DNA from: Halopenitus persicus
GTDB lineage: Archaea; Halobacteriota; Halobacteria; Halobacteriales; Haloferacaceae
Assembly: GCF_002355635.1 (NCBI RefSeq)
Contig: NZ_AP017558.1
Location: 434,001 to 498,000, forward strand
Direction: 5' to 3'
Length of the DNA: 64,000 bases
Numbering within the stretch: the first letter of the stretch is position 1; every line of letters starts with the position of its first letter. The translations under genes were made by a program, and so were the position numbers. This document shows, in pieces, positions 51,637 through 60,818 of this stretch. The notes beneath the pieces were generated by a model. That model was not told where the DNA came from. It was given only the letters and a program-made list of their open reading frames with translations, and ran no database searches.

Positions 51637-51686
51637 AGTGGCGCGGCGAAGGTGGTTTTCGACACAGTGGCGCGGCGAAGGTGGTT
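51637..51686. repeat. 21-bp duplication, period 29, in the aroC/wHTH gap
   Basis: AGTGGCGCGGCGAAGGTGG plus TT occurs at 51637-51657 and 51666-51686. They are separated by TTCGACAC, in the divergent gap between aroC and the wHTH membrane protein. On the minus strand the copies read AACCACCTTCGCCGCGCCACT, upstream of the aroC TATA box. Confidence 0.75.
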
Positions 51687-51754
51687 CCTGGGTCGGGACG
51701 GACTTCGCGTCGAACGACACAAGGGATTTGTAGGCCGCTGTATGAGTGTCGGGT

Positions 51755-52564
51755 ATGTCCCGGCTGCTGCCCTCCCCTCCCGACGTCTCCCTCGGCGACC
51801 GGGAACCGCGGGTCGTCGACGTCGACGACGAAAACGCCGACGAGCTGTTCGCGGCGCTGTCCTCCGAGACCGCCCGGTCCCTGCTCTCGACGCTCCACGA
51901 GGAGCCGGCGACGACCTCCGAGCTCGCCGAGGCAACCGACACGTCGCTGCAGAACGTCCAGTACCACCTCGGAAACCTCTCGGATGCCGAACTCGTCGAG
52001 GTCGCCGACACGGTCTACTCCGAGAAGGGCCGCGAGATGAACGTCTATGCGCCCACGAGCGACCCGCTCGTCCTGTTCGCGGGCGAGTCGAGCCACAGCG
52101 ACGGGATCAAGACCGCCCTCAAGCGACTGCTCGGCGGCTACGGGATCCTCGGACTCTCGGCGCTCGCCGTCCAGCGGCTGCTGTCGGTTACGGTCCCGAC
52201 CGGCGGTCCAGGAACCGACGGCTACACGGCTTCAGACTCCGGATCCGGTGGGAACGGTGCTGGCGGCGATGGCGGCGACGCCGCGGGCGTTGAGTCCGCC
52301 GACGGCGGCGGGGACGTCGGCGTGATGCAAACCGAGGCCCCGGAGGCGACGGGGGGCCCGATGACGACGACCGAGGGCGGCGGCGGCGGTGACGTCGTCG
52401 AGGTGATGTTCGACGGGGCCGCCGCCGAGCGCGCCGAGGCGGCCGCCGAGCACGCCGTCTCGCTGCTGGAACCCGGCGTCGTCTTCTTTCTGGGGGCGGC
52501 GATCGTCTTCACGCTCGCGTGGACCTACTGGCACTACAATCTGGGGTACTTCGAGGACGAGTGA
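51755..52564 (+). CDS. ArsR-type wHTH membrane protein
   Basis: A 269-residue protein with an N-terminal ArsR-like winged helix (~30-95; LFAALSSETARSLLSTLHEEPATTSELAEATDTSLQNVQYHLGNL) and a beta-wing (VADTVYSEKGREMNVYAP). A hydrophobic segment follows (~130-148, GGYGILGLSALAVQRLLSV), then a Gly/Asp-rich linker (~155-225) and a C-terminal helix (VFFLGAAIVFTLAWTYW). DNA-binding and membrane-anchored regulators of this class are common in haloarchaea; targets unknown. Start 51755 is preferred over GTG 51746 by a TATA candidate GGATTTGTAGG at 51724-51734, giving a leaderless transcript. Confidence 0.8.
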   Translation: MSRLLPSPPDVSLGDREPRVVDVDDENADELFAALSSETARSLLSTLHEEPATTSELAEATDTSLQNVQYHLGNLSDAELVEVADTVYSEKGREMNVYAPTSDPLVLFAGESSHSDGIKTALKRLLGGYGILGLSALAVQRLLSVTVPTGGPGTDGYTASDSGSGGNGAGGDGGDAAGVESADGGGDVGVMQTEAPEATGGPMTTTEGGGGGDVVEVMFDGAAAERAEAAAEHAVSLLEPGVVFFLGAAIVFTLAWTYWHYNLGYFEDE

Positions 52565-52648
52565 CGTCTCCCCCGGCCCGGTCGGCGTTCCGCCCCAGTC
52601 CGGCGCGAACAGGGGTAGGTACAAACCGGCGGGGGACGTATCCCCGAT

Positions 52649-53302
52649 ATGAACCATCAGGCAGAGGTCGTCGCGATCGGCGCCGGGACCGGTGCCGGCG
52701 GCGAGGAGGTCCCGGCGGTGCTCCTCGCGGCCCGCGGGGAGATCGTTCCCATCTTCGTCACGCCGGACCAGGCGAACTCGATCGGGATGACCCTCGAGGG
52801 CGAGCCCTTCGAGCGACCGCTCACCCACGACCTGCTCGTGGACGTGCTCACCGAGTTCGGCGGCGCGGTCGACCGCGTTCGCATCGACGACCTGAGCGAG
52901 GGGACCTTCTACGCGAAGGTCGACGTCGAGCGGTACGACGGCGGCGAGGCGGAGCGGTTCGTCTTCGACGCCCGACCCTCCGACGCGCTCGCGGTCGGCG
53001 TTCGCGTCGAGTGTCCGATCGTCATCGCCGACGCCGTGGTCGACGAGGCCGGCCAGCCCGCCGAGGCGTTCGGGTTCGACGTCGAGCCGGCCGGCGAGCA
53101 CGAGGGGCCGTTCGATGACCCCGACCGGTCCGGCGATGCCGGCCCGTTCGGAGACCCGGGTCGGTCCGGCGCCGGTGGCCCGGTCGGCGGTCACGATCCC
53201 GTCGATCCCGAGGAGTCAGATGATTCCGACGCCGCCGCAGGCCCGGACGACCTGCCGACCGAGTGGACCGAGGACGCGGACGATCGCGAGGATCGCGAGT
53301 AG
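52649..53302 (+). CDS. Bifunctional nuclease domain protein (DUF151 family)
   Basis: A 217-residue protein with a DUF151/BFN domain in residues ~5-140 (VPAVLLAARGEIVPIFVTPDQANSIGMTLEGEPFERPLTHDLLVDVL and the FDARPSDALAVGVRVECPI motif). Members act as nucleases or are stress-linked. The last ~75 residues are an acidic Gly/Pro/Asp-rich tail (DPDRSGDAGPFGDPGRSGAGG) with a repeated GP-x-GDPxRSG pattern. Upstream (52621-52636) is no obvious TATA; the closest AT-rich element is GTACAAACC at ~52619. The thioesterase follows 49 bases later. Confidence 0.8.
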   Translation: MNHQAEVVAIGAGTGAGGEEVPAVLLAARGEIVPIFVTPDQANSIGMTLEGEPFERPLTHDLLVDVLTEFGGAVDRVRIDDLSEGTFYAKVDVERYDGGEAERFVFDARPSDALAVGVRVECPIVIADAVVDEAGQPAEAFGFDVEPAGEHEGPFDDPDRSGDAGPFGDPGRSGAGGPVGGHDPVDPEESDDSDAAAGPDDLPTEWTEDADDREDRE

Positions 53303-53351
53303 CGCTCGTCAAACCGAACGGTTCAACCGGCTCGGGGGAGTGCGTCGGCGT

Positions 53352-53789
53352 ATGCCAGACCTGATGGATACCTACCTGGAAAACCGGTGGTTCGTCCAGC
53401 CCGACCAGGCGAACAACCTGGAGACCGCCCACGGCGGGCACGTCCTCAAGTGGATGGACGAGCTCGGCGCGATGTGTTCAATGCGCTTCTCGGGCGAGAC
53501 CTGCGTCACCGCCCATATGGACGAGGTGAACTTCAGACGTCCCGTGCCGGTCGGCGGCATCGCGGTCGTGAAGGCGTACGTCTACGACACCGGCGAGACG
53601 AGCATCAAGATCCGAACGCGCGTCTTTCGGGAGGACCCCGAAACCGGCACGGAGGAGCTCACCGCCGAGTCATACATGGTCTTCGTCGCGATCGACGACG
53701 ACCGAAACCCGATTCCGGTGCCCGAGCTGACCGTCTCCTCCGACCGCGGGCAGGAGCTGCTCGACGCCGCCCTCGAAAGCGCGCCGTAG
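53352..53789 (+). CDS. Acyl-CoA thioesterase (hotdog fold)
   Basis: A 145-residue hotdog thioesterase of the BFIT/ACOT (COG1607) type. It shows NLETAHGGHVLKWMDELGAMCSMRFSGETCVTAHMDEVNFRRPVPVG with the catalytic Asp/Glu in MDELGA, and KAYVYDTGETSIKIRTRVF. It hydrolyses acyl-CoAs. ATG at 53352 (MPDLMDTYLENR) is chosen for the hotdog N-terminus; the upstream frame is shadow from the nuclease gene. Confidence 0.9.
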   Translation: MPDLMDTYLENRWFVQPDQANNLETAHGGHVLKWMDELGAMCSMRFSGETCVTAHMDEVNFRRPVPVGGIAVVKAYVYDTGETSIKIRTRVFREDPETGTEELTAESYMVFVAIDDDRNPIPVPELTVSSDRGQELLDAALESAP

Positions 53790-53837
53790 GCCGAGGCTCG
53801 GGAGTTCGCTTCCGGTCACGGCCCGCCGATCCGCTTT

Positions 53838-54245
53838 TCAGACGTTCGCGTGCGCGTTCTCCACGGCGGTCTGCATCGGTTCGACGTCGGCTCTCCGAGC
53901 GAGGTGGCTCGCACACCCGCAGTCGGAGGCGCCGAATCCGGGAACCGGTCCCTCGCCCAGTCGTCCAGCGACCGCACACTCCACGTCCCGCTCGTCGGTT
54001 CGGACGACGTCGGCGATCTCGACGGTCGAGTGTCCGAGCAGGTAGTCGACGTGCCAGTGGCGCGTTTCGCGCTCGCCGGCGGCGAGCTCCCGGTGGCGAT
54101 CCACGCGGGCGAACCCGCCGCTCCCGAGCGCGCTCCCCGTGTACGCGTAGCCGCCCGCGGGAAGCCGGTGACCCCCGAGCGCGCCGATCGTGATCGCGAT
54201 CGGCTCCGGTACCGAGAGCACGAGCGTATAGGTCCCTCCGGTCAT
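53838..54245 (-). CDS. DUF123/GIY-YIG-type endonuclease-domain protein
   Basis: A 135-residue DUF123 protein. It has TYTLVLSVPEPIAITIGALGGHRLPAGGYAYTGSALGSGGFARVDRH, where YAYTGSA is the GIY-YIG-like core, then HWHVDYLLGHSTV and CECxVAGRLGEGPVPGFGASDCGCASHL-like cysteines. DUF123 proteins are GIY-YIG-like and are often linked to endonuclease III in archaea. ATG at 54245 (MTGGTYTLV) is chosen as the family start. The gene is isolated, convergent with the thioesterase. Confidence 0.75.
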   Translation of the reverse strand: MTGGTYTLVLSVPEPIAITIGALGGHRLPAGGYAYTGSALGSGGFARVDRHRELAAGERETRHWHVDYLLGHSTVEIADVVRTDERDVECAVAGRLGEGPVPGFGASDCGCASHLARRADVEPMQTAVENAHANV

Positions 54246-54628
54246 CGATCGGAGGAACGGCGCGACCGACCATACGGATTCGGATCGGTTCGACCGACCA
54301 TACGGATTCGGATCGCTCCGACGGCCGTGACGGCCGGACGCGTCCAACCCATCCCGGCCGGGAACGTAACCGTCGAACGGTTCGTTGGGCTGATCGGGGG
54401 AACGAACGCCGCTCACCGACCGTACGGCATGAATGTCGGTTTTCGTTCCGGGACGTCCCGGTCTCCTGCGTTCGATCCCGACGCCTCCACGTCGACGTCG
54501 CTTTCGTGGCGCGTTGGCGACTGTTCCTCGCAGGAGATGCGTCCGAGGACGTAATCGATCGCGGACGTAACCAATAGTGGTTGAGCGGAAGCGGAACCTA
54601 TATTTGGTGTCAGTTCGACGGTGTTTCT
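54246..54628. other. 383-bp gap with 25-bp duplication and TupA promoter
   Basis: No convincing gene. It holds CGACCGACCATACGGATTCG followed by GATCG, twice (54263-54287 and 54291-54315, period 28), and an inverted repeat AACCA-ATAG-TGGTT (54569-54582). Downstream is TATA-like ACCTATATTTGG (54596-54607) spaced ~27 bases from the tupA ATG. The inverted repeat lies where an operator for a tungstate/molybdate regulator would be. Confidence 0.55.
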
Positions 54629-55564
54629 ATGGCGATACATCGACGGAAGTTCATCACGGCGGTCGGCGCGGCAACCATCGCGAGCACGGCCGGCTGTGCC
54701 CAGCTCGGGAATAACAGCAACAGCGGCGAAGAAACGGCAGCGGTGGCCGGCGAGACGCTGACGCTAACGACCACGACGAGCACCTACGACACGGGACTGC
54801 TCGACGCGATCCACCCGGACTTCGAGGAAATGTACGGCGTCTCCGTCGACGCGGTCGCGCAGGGGACGGGCGCGGCCCTCGAGTCGGCCCGGAACGGGGA
54901 CTCCGACGTCGTGATGGTTCACGCGCGCGGCCTCGAGGACGAGTTCATGCGCAACGGCTACGGGGTCAATCGCCGCGACCTCATGTTCAACGACTTCGTC
55001 ATCGTCGGCCCCGAAAGCGATCCGGCGGGGATCGGGGGAATGGGCTCGGCGACGGAGGCGCTCACCGCCATCGCCGAGGCGGAGGCCACGTTCGTCTCGC
55101 GGGGAGACAACTCGGGAACCCACACGAAGGAGCTCAACCTCTGGGAGGCCGCGGGAACCGAGCCGGGCGGCGACTGGTATCAGGAGACCGGCACCGGGAT
55201 GGGCGAGGCGCTCAACGTCGCGAATCAGCAGGGTGCCTACACGCTCTCGGACCGCGGCACCTTCATCTCGCAGCGCTCCGAGATCGACCTCACCATTCTG
55301 GTACAGGGACCGATCGAGGGCGGTCCGGAGATCCTCTCGAACCCCTACGGAATCCTGGCCGTCAACCCGGGGGTCCACGAGAACGCCAACTACGACCTCG
55401 CGATGGCCTACATCGGGTGGATCACGAGTCCCGGCGCACAGGACGCCATCTCGAACTACGAGATGAACGGGGAGCAGCTGTTCTTCCCCGAGGCGGTCTC
55501 GGAGGATCCAGACTTCCAGCAGTACGTACCGGAAGGATGGAGTAGCAGCTCGTCCGACGCGTAA
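54629..55564 (+). CDS. tupA: Tungstate/molybdate-type ABC transporter substrate-binding lipoprotein
   Basis: A 311-residue solute-binding protein. The N-terminus [23 protein letters not shown] has a twin-arginine-like start and a lipobox (TAGC), so it is an exported lipoprotein. The mature domain starts [28 protein letters not shown], typical of TupA, with [29 protein letters not shown] and the oxyanion-contact [17 protein letters not shown]. It binds tungstate for tungsto-enzymes, which haloarchaea use in aldehyde ferredoxin oxidoreductase-type enzymes. Leaderless ATG at 54629 after TATA 54596-54607; ends 2 bases before tupB. Confidence 0.9.
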   Translation: MAIHRRKFITAVGAATIASTAGCAQLGNNSNSGEETAAVAGETLTLTTTTSTYDTGLLDAIHPDFEEMYGVSVDAVAQGTGAALESARNGDSDVVMVHARGLEDEFMRNGYGVNRRDLMFNDFVIVGPESDPAGIGGMGSATEALTAIAEAEATFVSRGDNSGTHTKELNLWEAAGTEPGGDWYQETGTGMGEALNVANQQGAYTLSDRGTFISQRSEIDLTILVQGPIEGGPEILSNPYGILAVNPGVHENANYDLAMAYIGWITSPGAQDAISNYEMNGEQLFFPEAVSEDPDFQQYVPEGWSSSSSDA

Positions 55565-55566
55565 GC

Positions 55567-56283
55567 GTGCCGATCGAACCAGCCGCACAGCTGTTGCCCG
55601 CCGTCGTCGACCTCCCGTTCAGGGAGGGCTACGTCTCGAGCATCATCTACGTCTCGCTGTACGTGAGTCTCGCCGCGGTGGCGCTGAGCACCGCGTTCAG
55701 CGTTCCCGTGGCCATCCTGTTGGGGCTCGCCGACTTTCCCGGCAAGCAGTTCGTGAAGTCGGTCATCAATACGGGGATGGGCTTTCCCAGCGTGGTCGTC
55801 GGCCTCGTCGTGCTGTTCGCCGTCTCCAACCAGGGGCCGCTCGGGTCGCTGGAGCTCATCTTCACCAAGGAGGCGATGATCATGTCGCAGTTCGTGCTCG
55901 CGACGCCGCCGATCACGGCGATCAGCCTCGCGGCCATCGCCGGCGTGGACGAGCCCGTTCGCGACGCCGCCCACGCCCTCGGCGGCACTCGGTTCGACGT
56001 GGCGCTGGTGGTCCTCAAGGAGGCACGGTACGGGATCGCGACCGCGATCCTGGCCGGATTCGGCCGCGCCATCAGCGAGGTCGGGTCGGTGCTCATCGTC
56101 GGCGGCAACATCACGAGCGCGTCCGGAATCTCGAAGACGCGAACGCTGACGACCGCCATCCAGCTCGAGGCCCGACAGGGCCAGTACGAGACCGCGATGG
56201 TGCTGGGCGCGGTCCTCGTCACGCTCGTGTTGACGGTCAACGCCGTCGTCGTTCGCTTCGGCGATCGGGGGGTGAAACCCTGA
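55567..56283 (+). CDS. tupB: Tungstate-type ABC transporter permease
   Basis: A 238-residue inner-membrane permease with about five to six hydrophobic helices. The EAA-like motif [22 protein letters not shown] and [11 protein letters not shown] (here [25 protein letters not shown]) match the CysW/TupB type. It starts with GTG at 55567, two bases after the tupA stop, and its stop overlaps tupC by one base (TGATG), so translation is coupled. It forms the membrane channel for tungstate. Confidence 0.9.
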   Translation: MPIEPAAQLLPAVVDLPFREGYVSSIIYVSLYVSLAAVALSTAFSVPVAILLGLADFPGKQFVKSVINTGMGFPSVVVGLVVLFAVSNQGPLGSLELIFTKEAMIMSQFVLATPPITAISLAAIAGVDEPVRDAAHALGGTRFDVALVVLKEARYGIATAILAGFGRAISEVGSVLIVGGNITSASGISKTRTLTTAIQLEARQGQYETAMVLGAVLVTLVLTVNAVVVRFGDRGVKP

Positions 56284-57047
56284 TGCTCCGAGCGACCGAC
56301 GTCGCACACGCCTACGGCGACGACCCGGTGTTCCGTGACCTCTCGATCGACGTCGACACCGGGGAGGTCCTCGCGGTCATCGGCCCCTCGGGCGTCGGCA
56401 AGACGACGCTGCTCCGGTTGCTCGCTCTGTCGTTCGAGCCGGACGACGGGACCGTCACCGTCGACGGGACGGACGCGTGGGCAGCCGATCCGGACGATCG
56501 CCTCTCGTTGCGGCGACGCATCGGGATGGTCTTTCAGGAGGCGAGCCTCTTCGACGCCCCGGTCGAGCGCAACGTCGAATACGGGCTGCGGATCCGGCGC
56601 TCGTGGTCCGACCGGCTGCGACACGAACTCCACTCGATAGTGAGCTCGAACGGAACCGCCGACGCCGTTCGCGACTCGCTCGACATCGTCGGGCTGACCG
56701 ACAAGATGGACCAGCACGCGGCGTCGCTTTCCGGCGGCGAGGCCCAGCGCGTGTCGTTCGCCCGCGCCGTGGCCTACGAGCCGGACGTCCTGCTGCTCGA
56801 CGAGCCGACGTCGGATCTGGACCCGCGAAACACCGCGGTCATCGAGGAGGCGATCGCCGCGGCGCGCGACCGCGGGATCGGCGTCGTCGTGGCGACGCAC
56901 GACATGCACCAGGCCGAGCGGATCGCCGACCGGGTCGCGGTGCTGCTCGACGAACGGATCACCGAGATCGGCCCGACGGCCGAGATATTCGAGGATCCCA
57001 CCGACGACCGCACCCGAAAGTTCATTTCGGGAGAACTGGTGTACTGA
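56283..57047 (+). CDS. tupC: Tungstate-type ABC transporter ATP-binding protein
   Basis: A 254-residue ABC ATPase: Walker A GPSGVGKTTLLRLL, Q-loop VFQEASLFDAPV, signature LSGGEAQRVSFARAV, Walker B VLLLDEPTSDLD and the H-loop ATHDMHQAERI. The short C-terminus (DRTRKFISGELVY) is a typical TupC/ModC end without the long molybdate-sensing domain. It overlaps tupB's stop by 1 base. It energises TupB. Confidence 0.93.
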   Translation: MLRATDVAHAYGDDPVFRDLSIDVDTGEVLAVIGPSGVGKTTLLRLLALSFEPDDGTVTVDGTDAWAADPDDRLSLRRRIGMVFQEASLFDAPVERNVEYGLRIRRSWSDRLRHELHSIVSSNGTADAVRDSLDIVGLTDKMDQHAASLSGGEAQRVSFARAVAYEPDVLLLDEPTSDLDPRNTAVIEEAIAAARDRGIGVVVATHDMHQAERIADRVAVLLDERITEIGPTAEIFEDPTDDRTRKFISGELVY

Positions 57048-57049
57048 CC

Positions 57050-57097
57050 TCGACGGGTGCTCAACGACCACCTTTCGACGGGTGCTCAACGACCACC
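57050..57097. repeat. 23-bp duplication, period 25, after tupC
   Basis: TCGACGGGTGCTCAACGACC plus ACC occurs at 57050-57072 and 57075-57097 (separated by TT). It lies right after the tupC stop codon. It has no coding potential and no hairpin. Confidence 0.8.
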
Positions 57098-57222
57098 GCG
57101 TCGCGTGACCCGTCCCTCCGGAGGGAAGCGACGATGCGTCCCGTGAGCCGGAATGCGTCCCGAGTCGAGTCCAACGAGGCGTATTCGCGAATACATATAC
57201 CGGTCCGCATTCAAAGGCACCC

Positions 57223-58089
57223 ATGAGCGGTCAACGTCCCGAACACACGGGATGGTTCACGGATCTCGATCCCGACGATCTCGACGGTGCCGCAACCGCG
57301 ATCACCGAGGGACGATCCGACCAGCCCCGGAAATGGCCGGAGCAAGCCGTCCAGGCGGGCTTTGCAACCGACGAAGCCGACTACTACGACGCCGTCCACG
57401 AGGCAACGGTCCACGCCACGCGCGAGGCCGTCCGGGCCCGAGAGGCGTCCGACGACCAACAGCTACAGCACGCGATCAAGGCGATGGACGACTGCGAGCG
57501 GACCGCAAATGAACTGGCCGAGCGCGCCGCCGAGTGGGCCGGGAGCCTCTTCGCGGACGTCGACGCCGGGATCGAAGGGGCCCGCGAGGTCGCGACGCGC
57601 GAGCCGGAGACCGAGGCCGAGGGGCGCGCTGTCTCGCTCGCCGATCGGGCCGTCGATCTGGCCGACGAGGCGGCCGCGATCCGCGGGTTCATCGAGCGAA
57701 CGGCGCCCAGCGTCGCGCCGAACCTCGCGGCGATGGCCGGGCCGGTGCTCGCGACCCGCCTGATCGCGCTCGCGGGCGGGCTCGAGTCGCTCGCGAAGAA
57801 GCCCTCGGGGACGGTGCAGGTGCTCGGCGCGGAGGACGCGCTGTTCGCCCACCTCGAGGGGCACGCCCCGTCGCCGAAACACGGGATCATCTTCACCCAC
57901 GAGTACGTGCGCGAGACCCGGCTGGAGGACCGCGGGTCCGCGGCACGGGCGGTCGCCGGAAAGCTGACGATCGCCGCCCGGATAGACCACTACAGCGGCG
58001 ATCTCCGCGAGGAGGTCCACGAGGACCTCCACGACCGCATCGCGACGATCCGCGCTCGGGCTGACGCCGACGAGGAGGACGACCGATGA
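57223..58089 (+). CDS. nop5: Nop5-family C/D-box RNP protein
   Basis: A 288-residue NOP-domain protein. The core motif AGPVLATRLIALAGGLESLAKKPSGTVQVLGAEDALFAHLEGHAPSPKHGIIFTHEYV is the RNA/L7Ae-contact NOP domain (~190-245), with a long coiled-coil helix preceding it (~70-180). It lacks the lysine-rich tail of eukaryotic Nop56/58. It scaffolds fibrillarin, L7Ae and C/D guide RNA for 2'-O-methylation. ATG at 57223 after a TATA candidate ATACATATACC (57191-57201). It overlaps flpA by 4 bases (ATGA). Confidence 0.92.
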   Translation: MSGQRPEHTGWFTDLDPDDLDGAATAITEGRSDQPRKWPEQAVQAGFATDEADYYDAVHEATVHATREAVRAREASDDQQLQHAIKAMDDCERTANELAERAAEWAGSLFADVDAGIEGAREVATREPETEAEGRAVSLADRAVDLADEAAAIRGFIERTAPSVAPNLAAMAGPVLATRLIALAGGLESLAKKPSGTVQVLGAEDALFAHLEGHAPSPKHGIIFTHEYVRETRLEDRGSAARAVAGKLTIAARIDHYSGDLREEVHEDLHDRIATIRARADADEEDDR

Positions 58090-58781
58090 GCGACGATCCA
58101 TCCGTAAGCGACGATGCCCCGACGAACGACGACACATCGACGAGCACCGACCCGGTCCTCCCGGCGGGCGTCGAGCGACGAACCATCGCCGGGACGGAGA
58201 CGCTCGCGACGCGCGGCGAGCCGGTCTACGGCGAGCCGACCGACGGCGACTGGCGCGCCTGGAACGCCTCGCGGTCGAAGCTGGGCGCGATGTTCGAGCT
58301 CGGGATGGAGACGGGACTTGCGGGCGGCGACCGCGTCCTCTATCTCGGCGCGGCCGCGGGGACGACCGTCAGCCACGTCGCCGACTTCGCGGGCCCGACC
58401 TACGCGGTCGAGTTCGCCCCGCGGCCGACCCGTGACCTGCTGGCGGTCGCCGAACCGCGCGACCGGCTCTTCCCGCTGTTGAAGGACGCGCGGTCGCCCG
58501 AGACGTACGCCCACGTGGTCGAGTCCGACCTCGACGCGATCGTCCAGGACGTCGCGACCAGGGGACAGGCCGACGTGGCCGTCCGCAACGCGCGGTTCCT
58601 GGCGGACGACGGCCGGCTGGTGGCGGCGATCAAGGCGCGCAGCGAGGACGTCACCGCCGACCCCGAGGCCGTCTTCGACCGGGCGGTCGACCGGCTCGAC
58701 GATGCCTACGAGGTGCTCGAACGCCGGCGGCTCGAGCCGTATCACGACGACCATCTCGCGGTCGTCGCGACGCCACGGTGA
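58086..58781 (+). CDS. flpA: Fibrillarin-like rRNA/tRNA 2'-O-methyltransferase
   Basis: A 231-residue SAM-dependent methyltransferase. It has YGEPTDGDWRAWNASRSKLGAM, the SAM loop VLYLGAAAGTTVSHVADFAG, YAVEFAPRPTRDLLAVAEPRD and DAIVQDVATRGQADVAVRNARFL. It lacks the glycine-arginine-rich domain, as archaeal fibrillarins do. The first ~25 residues are an acidic extension. Start overlaps nop5's end, giving an operon with its binding partner. Confidence 0.95.
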   Translation: MSDDPSVSDDAPTNDDTSTSTDPVLPAGVERRTIAGTETLATRGEPVYGEPTDGDWRAWNASRSKLGAMFELGMETGLAGGDRVLYLGAAAGTTVSHVADFAGPTYAVEFAPRPTRDLLAVAEPRDRLFPLLKDARSPETYAHVVESDLDAIVQDVATRGQADVAVRNARFLADDGRLVAAIKARSEDVTADPEAVFDRAVDRLDDAYEVLERRRLEPYHDDHLAVVATPR

Positions 58782-58915
58782 CGGCCCGCATCGCCGGGCT
58801 TCGTCATCCCGGCGCCGGAGCGGCCGCCATCGGCCGGCCAGCCGTCGTGCGCGCGGCCGCGTCCGACCGACCGCCTTCCGACCTTATATAGTGTCCCGCG
58901 AACAAGGGGGGATCG

Positions 58916-59998
58916 ATGGAACTGGGCTCGCGGGACGCGTTCGACCGGATGGGCACCCTCGGCATCGAGGAGGAATTCTTCATCGTCGACGAGGCCGGCC
59001 GCCCGACCTCCGGGATCGCGGACCTCGTCTACGGGCCCGACCCGCCGGAGCCGATCGCGGGCGCCGTCGACCACGAGCTGTTCGCCTGCACGATCGAGGT
59101 CCAGACGCCGCGCATCGAGGACCCCACGAACGCCCGCGAGGCCCTCATCGACGTTCGGAACGCGCTGATCGACCACGCGGAGTCCCAGGGGTACCGGATC
59201 GCGGGCGCCGGGCTCCACCCGGAGGCGCGCTGGCGCGAGCTCGACCACGCCGAAAAACCCCGGTACCGGTCACAGCTCGATCGGATCCAGTACCCCCAAC
59301 ACCGAAACACGACCGCGGGCGTCCACGTCCACGTGGGCGTCGACGACCCCGACGCCGCCGTCTGGATCGCCAACGAGCTGCGGTGGTATATGCCGGTCCT
59401 GCTGGCGCTGTCGGCGAACTCCCCGTTCTGGAACGGCTTCGACACCGGGCTCGCCTCCGCCCGGGCGAAGATCTTCGAGAACCTCCCGAACACCGGAATG
59501 CCGTCCCGGTTCGACGATTTCGATGCGTTCCAGCGGTACGAACGTCGGATGGTCGAGCACGGGTCGATCGAGGACCGCGGCGAGCTCTGGTTCGACGTCC
59601 GCCCCCACACCCAACACGGCACCGTGGAGGTCCGCGCCCCCGACGGGCAGCGGGACCCCGACCGAACCCTCGCGTTCGCCGAGTACGTCCACGCGCTCGT
59701 CGGCGACCTGGCCGAACGCTACGCGGACGGCGAGTCAGGCACCGACACCCGCCGCGAGCTCCTCGATGAGAACAAGTGGCGCGCGCTCCGACACGGCCAC
59801 GACGCCGCCTTCATCACGCCCGCCGGGGAGGACGTCGTCTCCCTTCCGGAGGTCGTCGACCGCGAATGCGACCGGCTCGGTGTCACCGGGATCCGCGAGG
59901 TCCTCGACGACGAGAGCGGCACCCAGCGACAGCGACGGATCCACGACGAGGAGGGGATCGAGGCGCTGTGTGCCGACCTTCAGCTTCGGCGGCGCTGA
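58916..59998 (+). CDS. gshA: Glutamate-cysteine ligase (gamma-glutamylcysteine synthetase), haloarchaeal type
   Basis: A 360-residue carboxylate-amine ligase. It opens [19 protein letters not shown] and contains [13 protein letters not shown], the [16 protein letters not shown] region and [27 protein letters not shown], all typical of the haloarchaeal GshA family. Haloarchaea make gamma-glutamylcysteine as their main low-molecular-weight thiol and lack glutathione synthetase; this is the responsible step. ATG at 58916 is supported by TATA-like CTTATATAGTG (58882-58892). Confidence 0.93.
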   Translation: MELGSRDAFDRMGTLGIEEEFFIVDEAGRPTSGIADLVYGPDPPEPIAGAVDHELFACTIEVQTPRIEDPTNAREALIDVRNALIDHAESQGYRIAGAGLHPEARWRELDHAEKPRYRSQLDRIQYPQHRNTTAGVHVHVGVDDPDAAVWIANELRWYMPVLLALSANSPFWNGFDTGLASARAKIFENLPNTGMPSRFDDFDAFQRYERRMVEHGSIEDRGELWFDVRPHTQHGTVEVRAPDGQRDPDRTLAFAEYVHALVGDLAERYADGESGTDTRRELLDENKWRALRHGHDAAFITPAGEDVVSLPEVVDRECDRLGVTGIREVLDDESGTQRQRRIHDEEGIEALCADLQLRRR

Positions 59999-60043
59999 GG
60001 GGCGATTTAAAAGTGACGGCCTCGGAACCGGTACGTGAAACCG

Positions 60044-60535
60044 TTACTCGGAGGCGACCGAGACGGACGCCGACTCGGCGGCCGACTCGTCAACGAGCTC
60101 GATCGCGGTCGGCGTCGCGTTCTGGATGTTGTCGCCGACCGGGCAGCGCCGCTCGACGGCCGCGAGCCATTCCTGGAGCGTCTCCTCGTCGGCGTCGGTC
60201 TCGGCGTCGATCCGCACGCGGATCTCCTGATAGCCGGCGCGTTCGTCCTCGGAGATGCCCTGGAACGCTCGCGGGTCGAGGTCGCCCTCGATCGAGAGAT
60301 CCAGGGATTCGATCTCGATGTCGCGCTCGTCCGCGACCAGGTGGGCGACGACGTTGAGACAGCCGGCCCACGAGCCGAGCAGGTACTCGACCGGGGTCGG
60401 ACCCTCGTCGGTGCCGCCGGCCGCCTCGGGCTCGTCGACGACGAACTCGAATCCGCGCGTCTCGACCGCGGTTCGCGTCGAACTCTCGCTTTCCGCGTCG
60501 ATCCGGAACTGCTGTGTGGCGTCGGTTTCGCTCAT
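60044..60535 (-). CDS. OsmC-family peroxidase-like protein
   Basis: A 163-residue OsmC/Ohr-type protein with the two redox cysteines: YLLGSWAGCLNVVAHLV (~residue 59) and RRCPVGDN (~residue 131). These reduce organic hydroperoxides. ATG at 60535. It is preceded by AAGGAGGGATCG, which looks like a Shine-Dalgarno site, but a TATA candidate TTTTATAGTAAT (minus, 60559-60570) at ~27 bases predicts transcription starting next to the ATG, so the GGAGG is probably not used. Confidence 0.85.
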   Translation of the reverse strand: MSETDATQQFRIDAESESSTRTAVETRGFEFVVDEPEAAGGTDEGPTPVEYLLGSWAGCLNVVAHLVADERDIEIESLDLSIEGDLDPRAFQGISEDERAGYQEIRVRIDAETDADEETLQEWLAAVERRCPVGDNIQNATPTAIELVDESAAESASVSVASE

Positions 60536-60663
60536 CGATCCCTCCTTGGAGCCAGATTACTATAAAACATAGATTAGTAGCCAAGAATAACCGGTAGATA
60601 TGACGCCCGGCGAGACGGCTACCCATCGCCTGCCGTCTCCCGACGCTGATCGGTACGACCGCT

Positions 60664-60711
60664 CTTGACGTCCTCCCCGCACTGAAGCGCGAGGCTTTCG
60701 CCTCGATTTTT
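60664..60711 (-). mobile_element. Second IS200/IS605-end-like motif with hairpin
   Basis: CTTGACGTCCTCCC (60664-60677) is the exact inverse of the 14-bp motif at 10644-10657. Next come CGAGGC-TTTC-GCCTCG (60690-60705), a perfect 6-bp hairpin, and ATTTTT. This matches the hairpin/GGAGGACGTCAA pattern of IS605 ends; no transposase frame is present. It could double as a factor-independent-like terminator for a plus-strand transcript. The 283-bp gap 60536-60818 contains nothing else recognisable. Confidence 0.5.
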
Positions 60712-60818
60712 CCGTAACGAACGTCTCGTGGACGGTCAAGAACGCGGGACCGAACGACCGGCCGTCGGCTTCCGTCGATGACCGGGTATCTGCCGCCGGC
60801 AGGGCCGGAGCCGTCGAC

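Noticed and set aside
54413-54640. A 75-codon minus-strand frame upstream of tupA
   Set aside because: It overlaps the tupA promoter and start, has no domain or membrane segment, and its composition is not acidic as for genuine proteins of this organism.
60535-60551. Shine-Dalgarno site AAGGAGGGATCG before the OsmC gene
   Set aside because: The TATA candidate at 60559-60570 predicts transcription starting within a few bases of the ATG, so the GGAGG would not be transcribed. Most other genes in the window have the same leaderless geometry.
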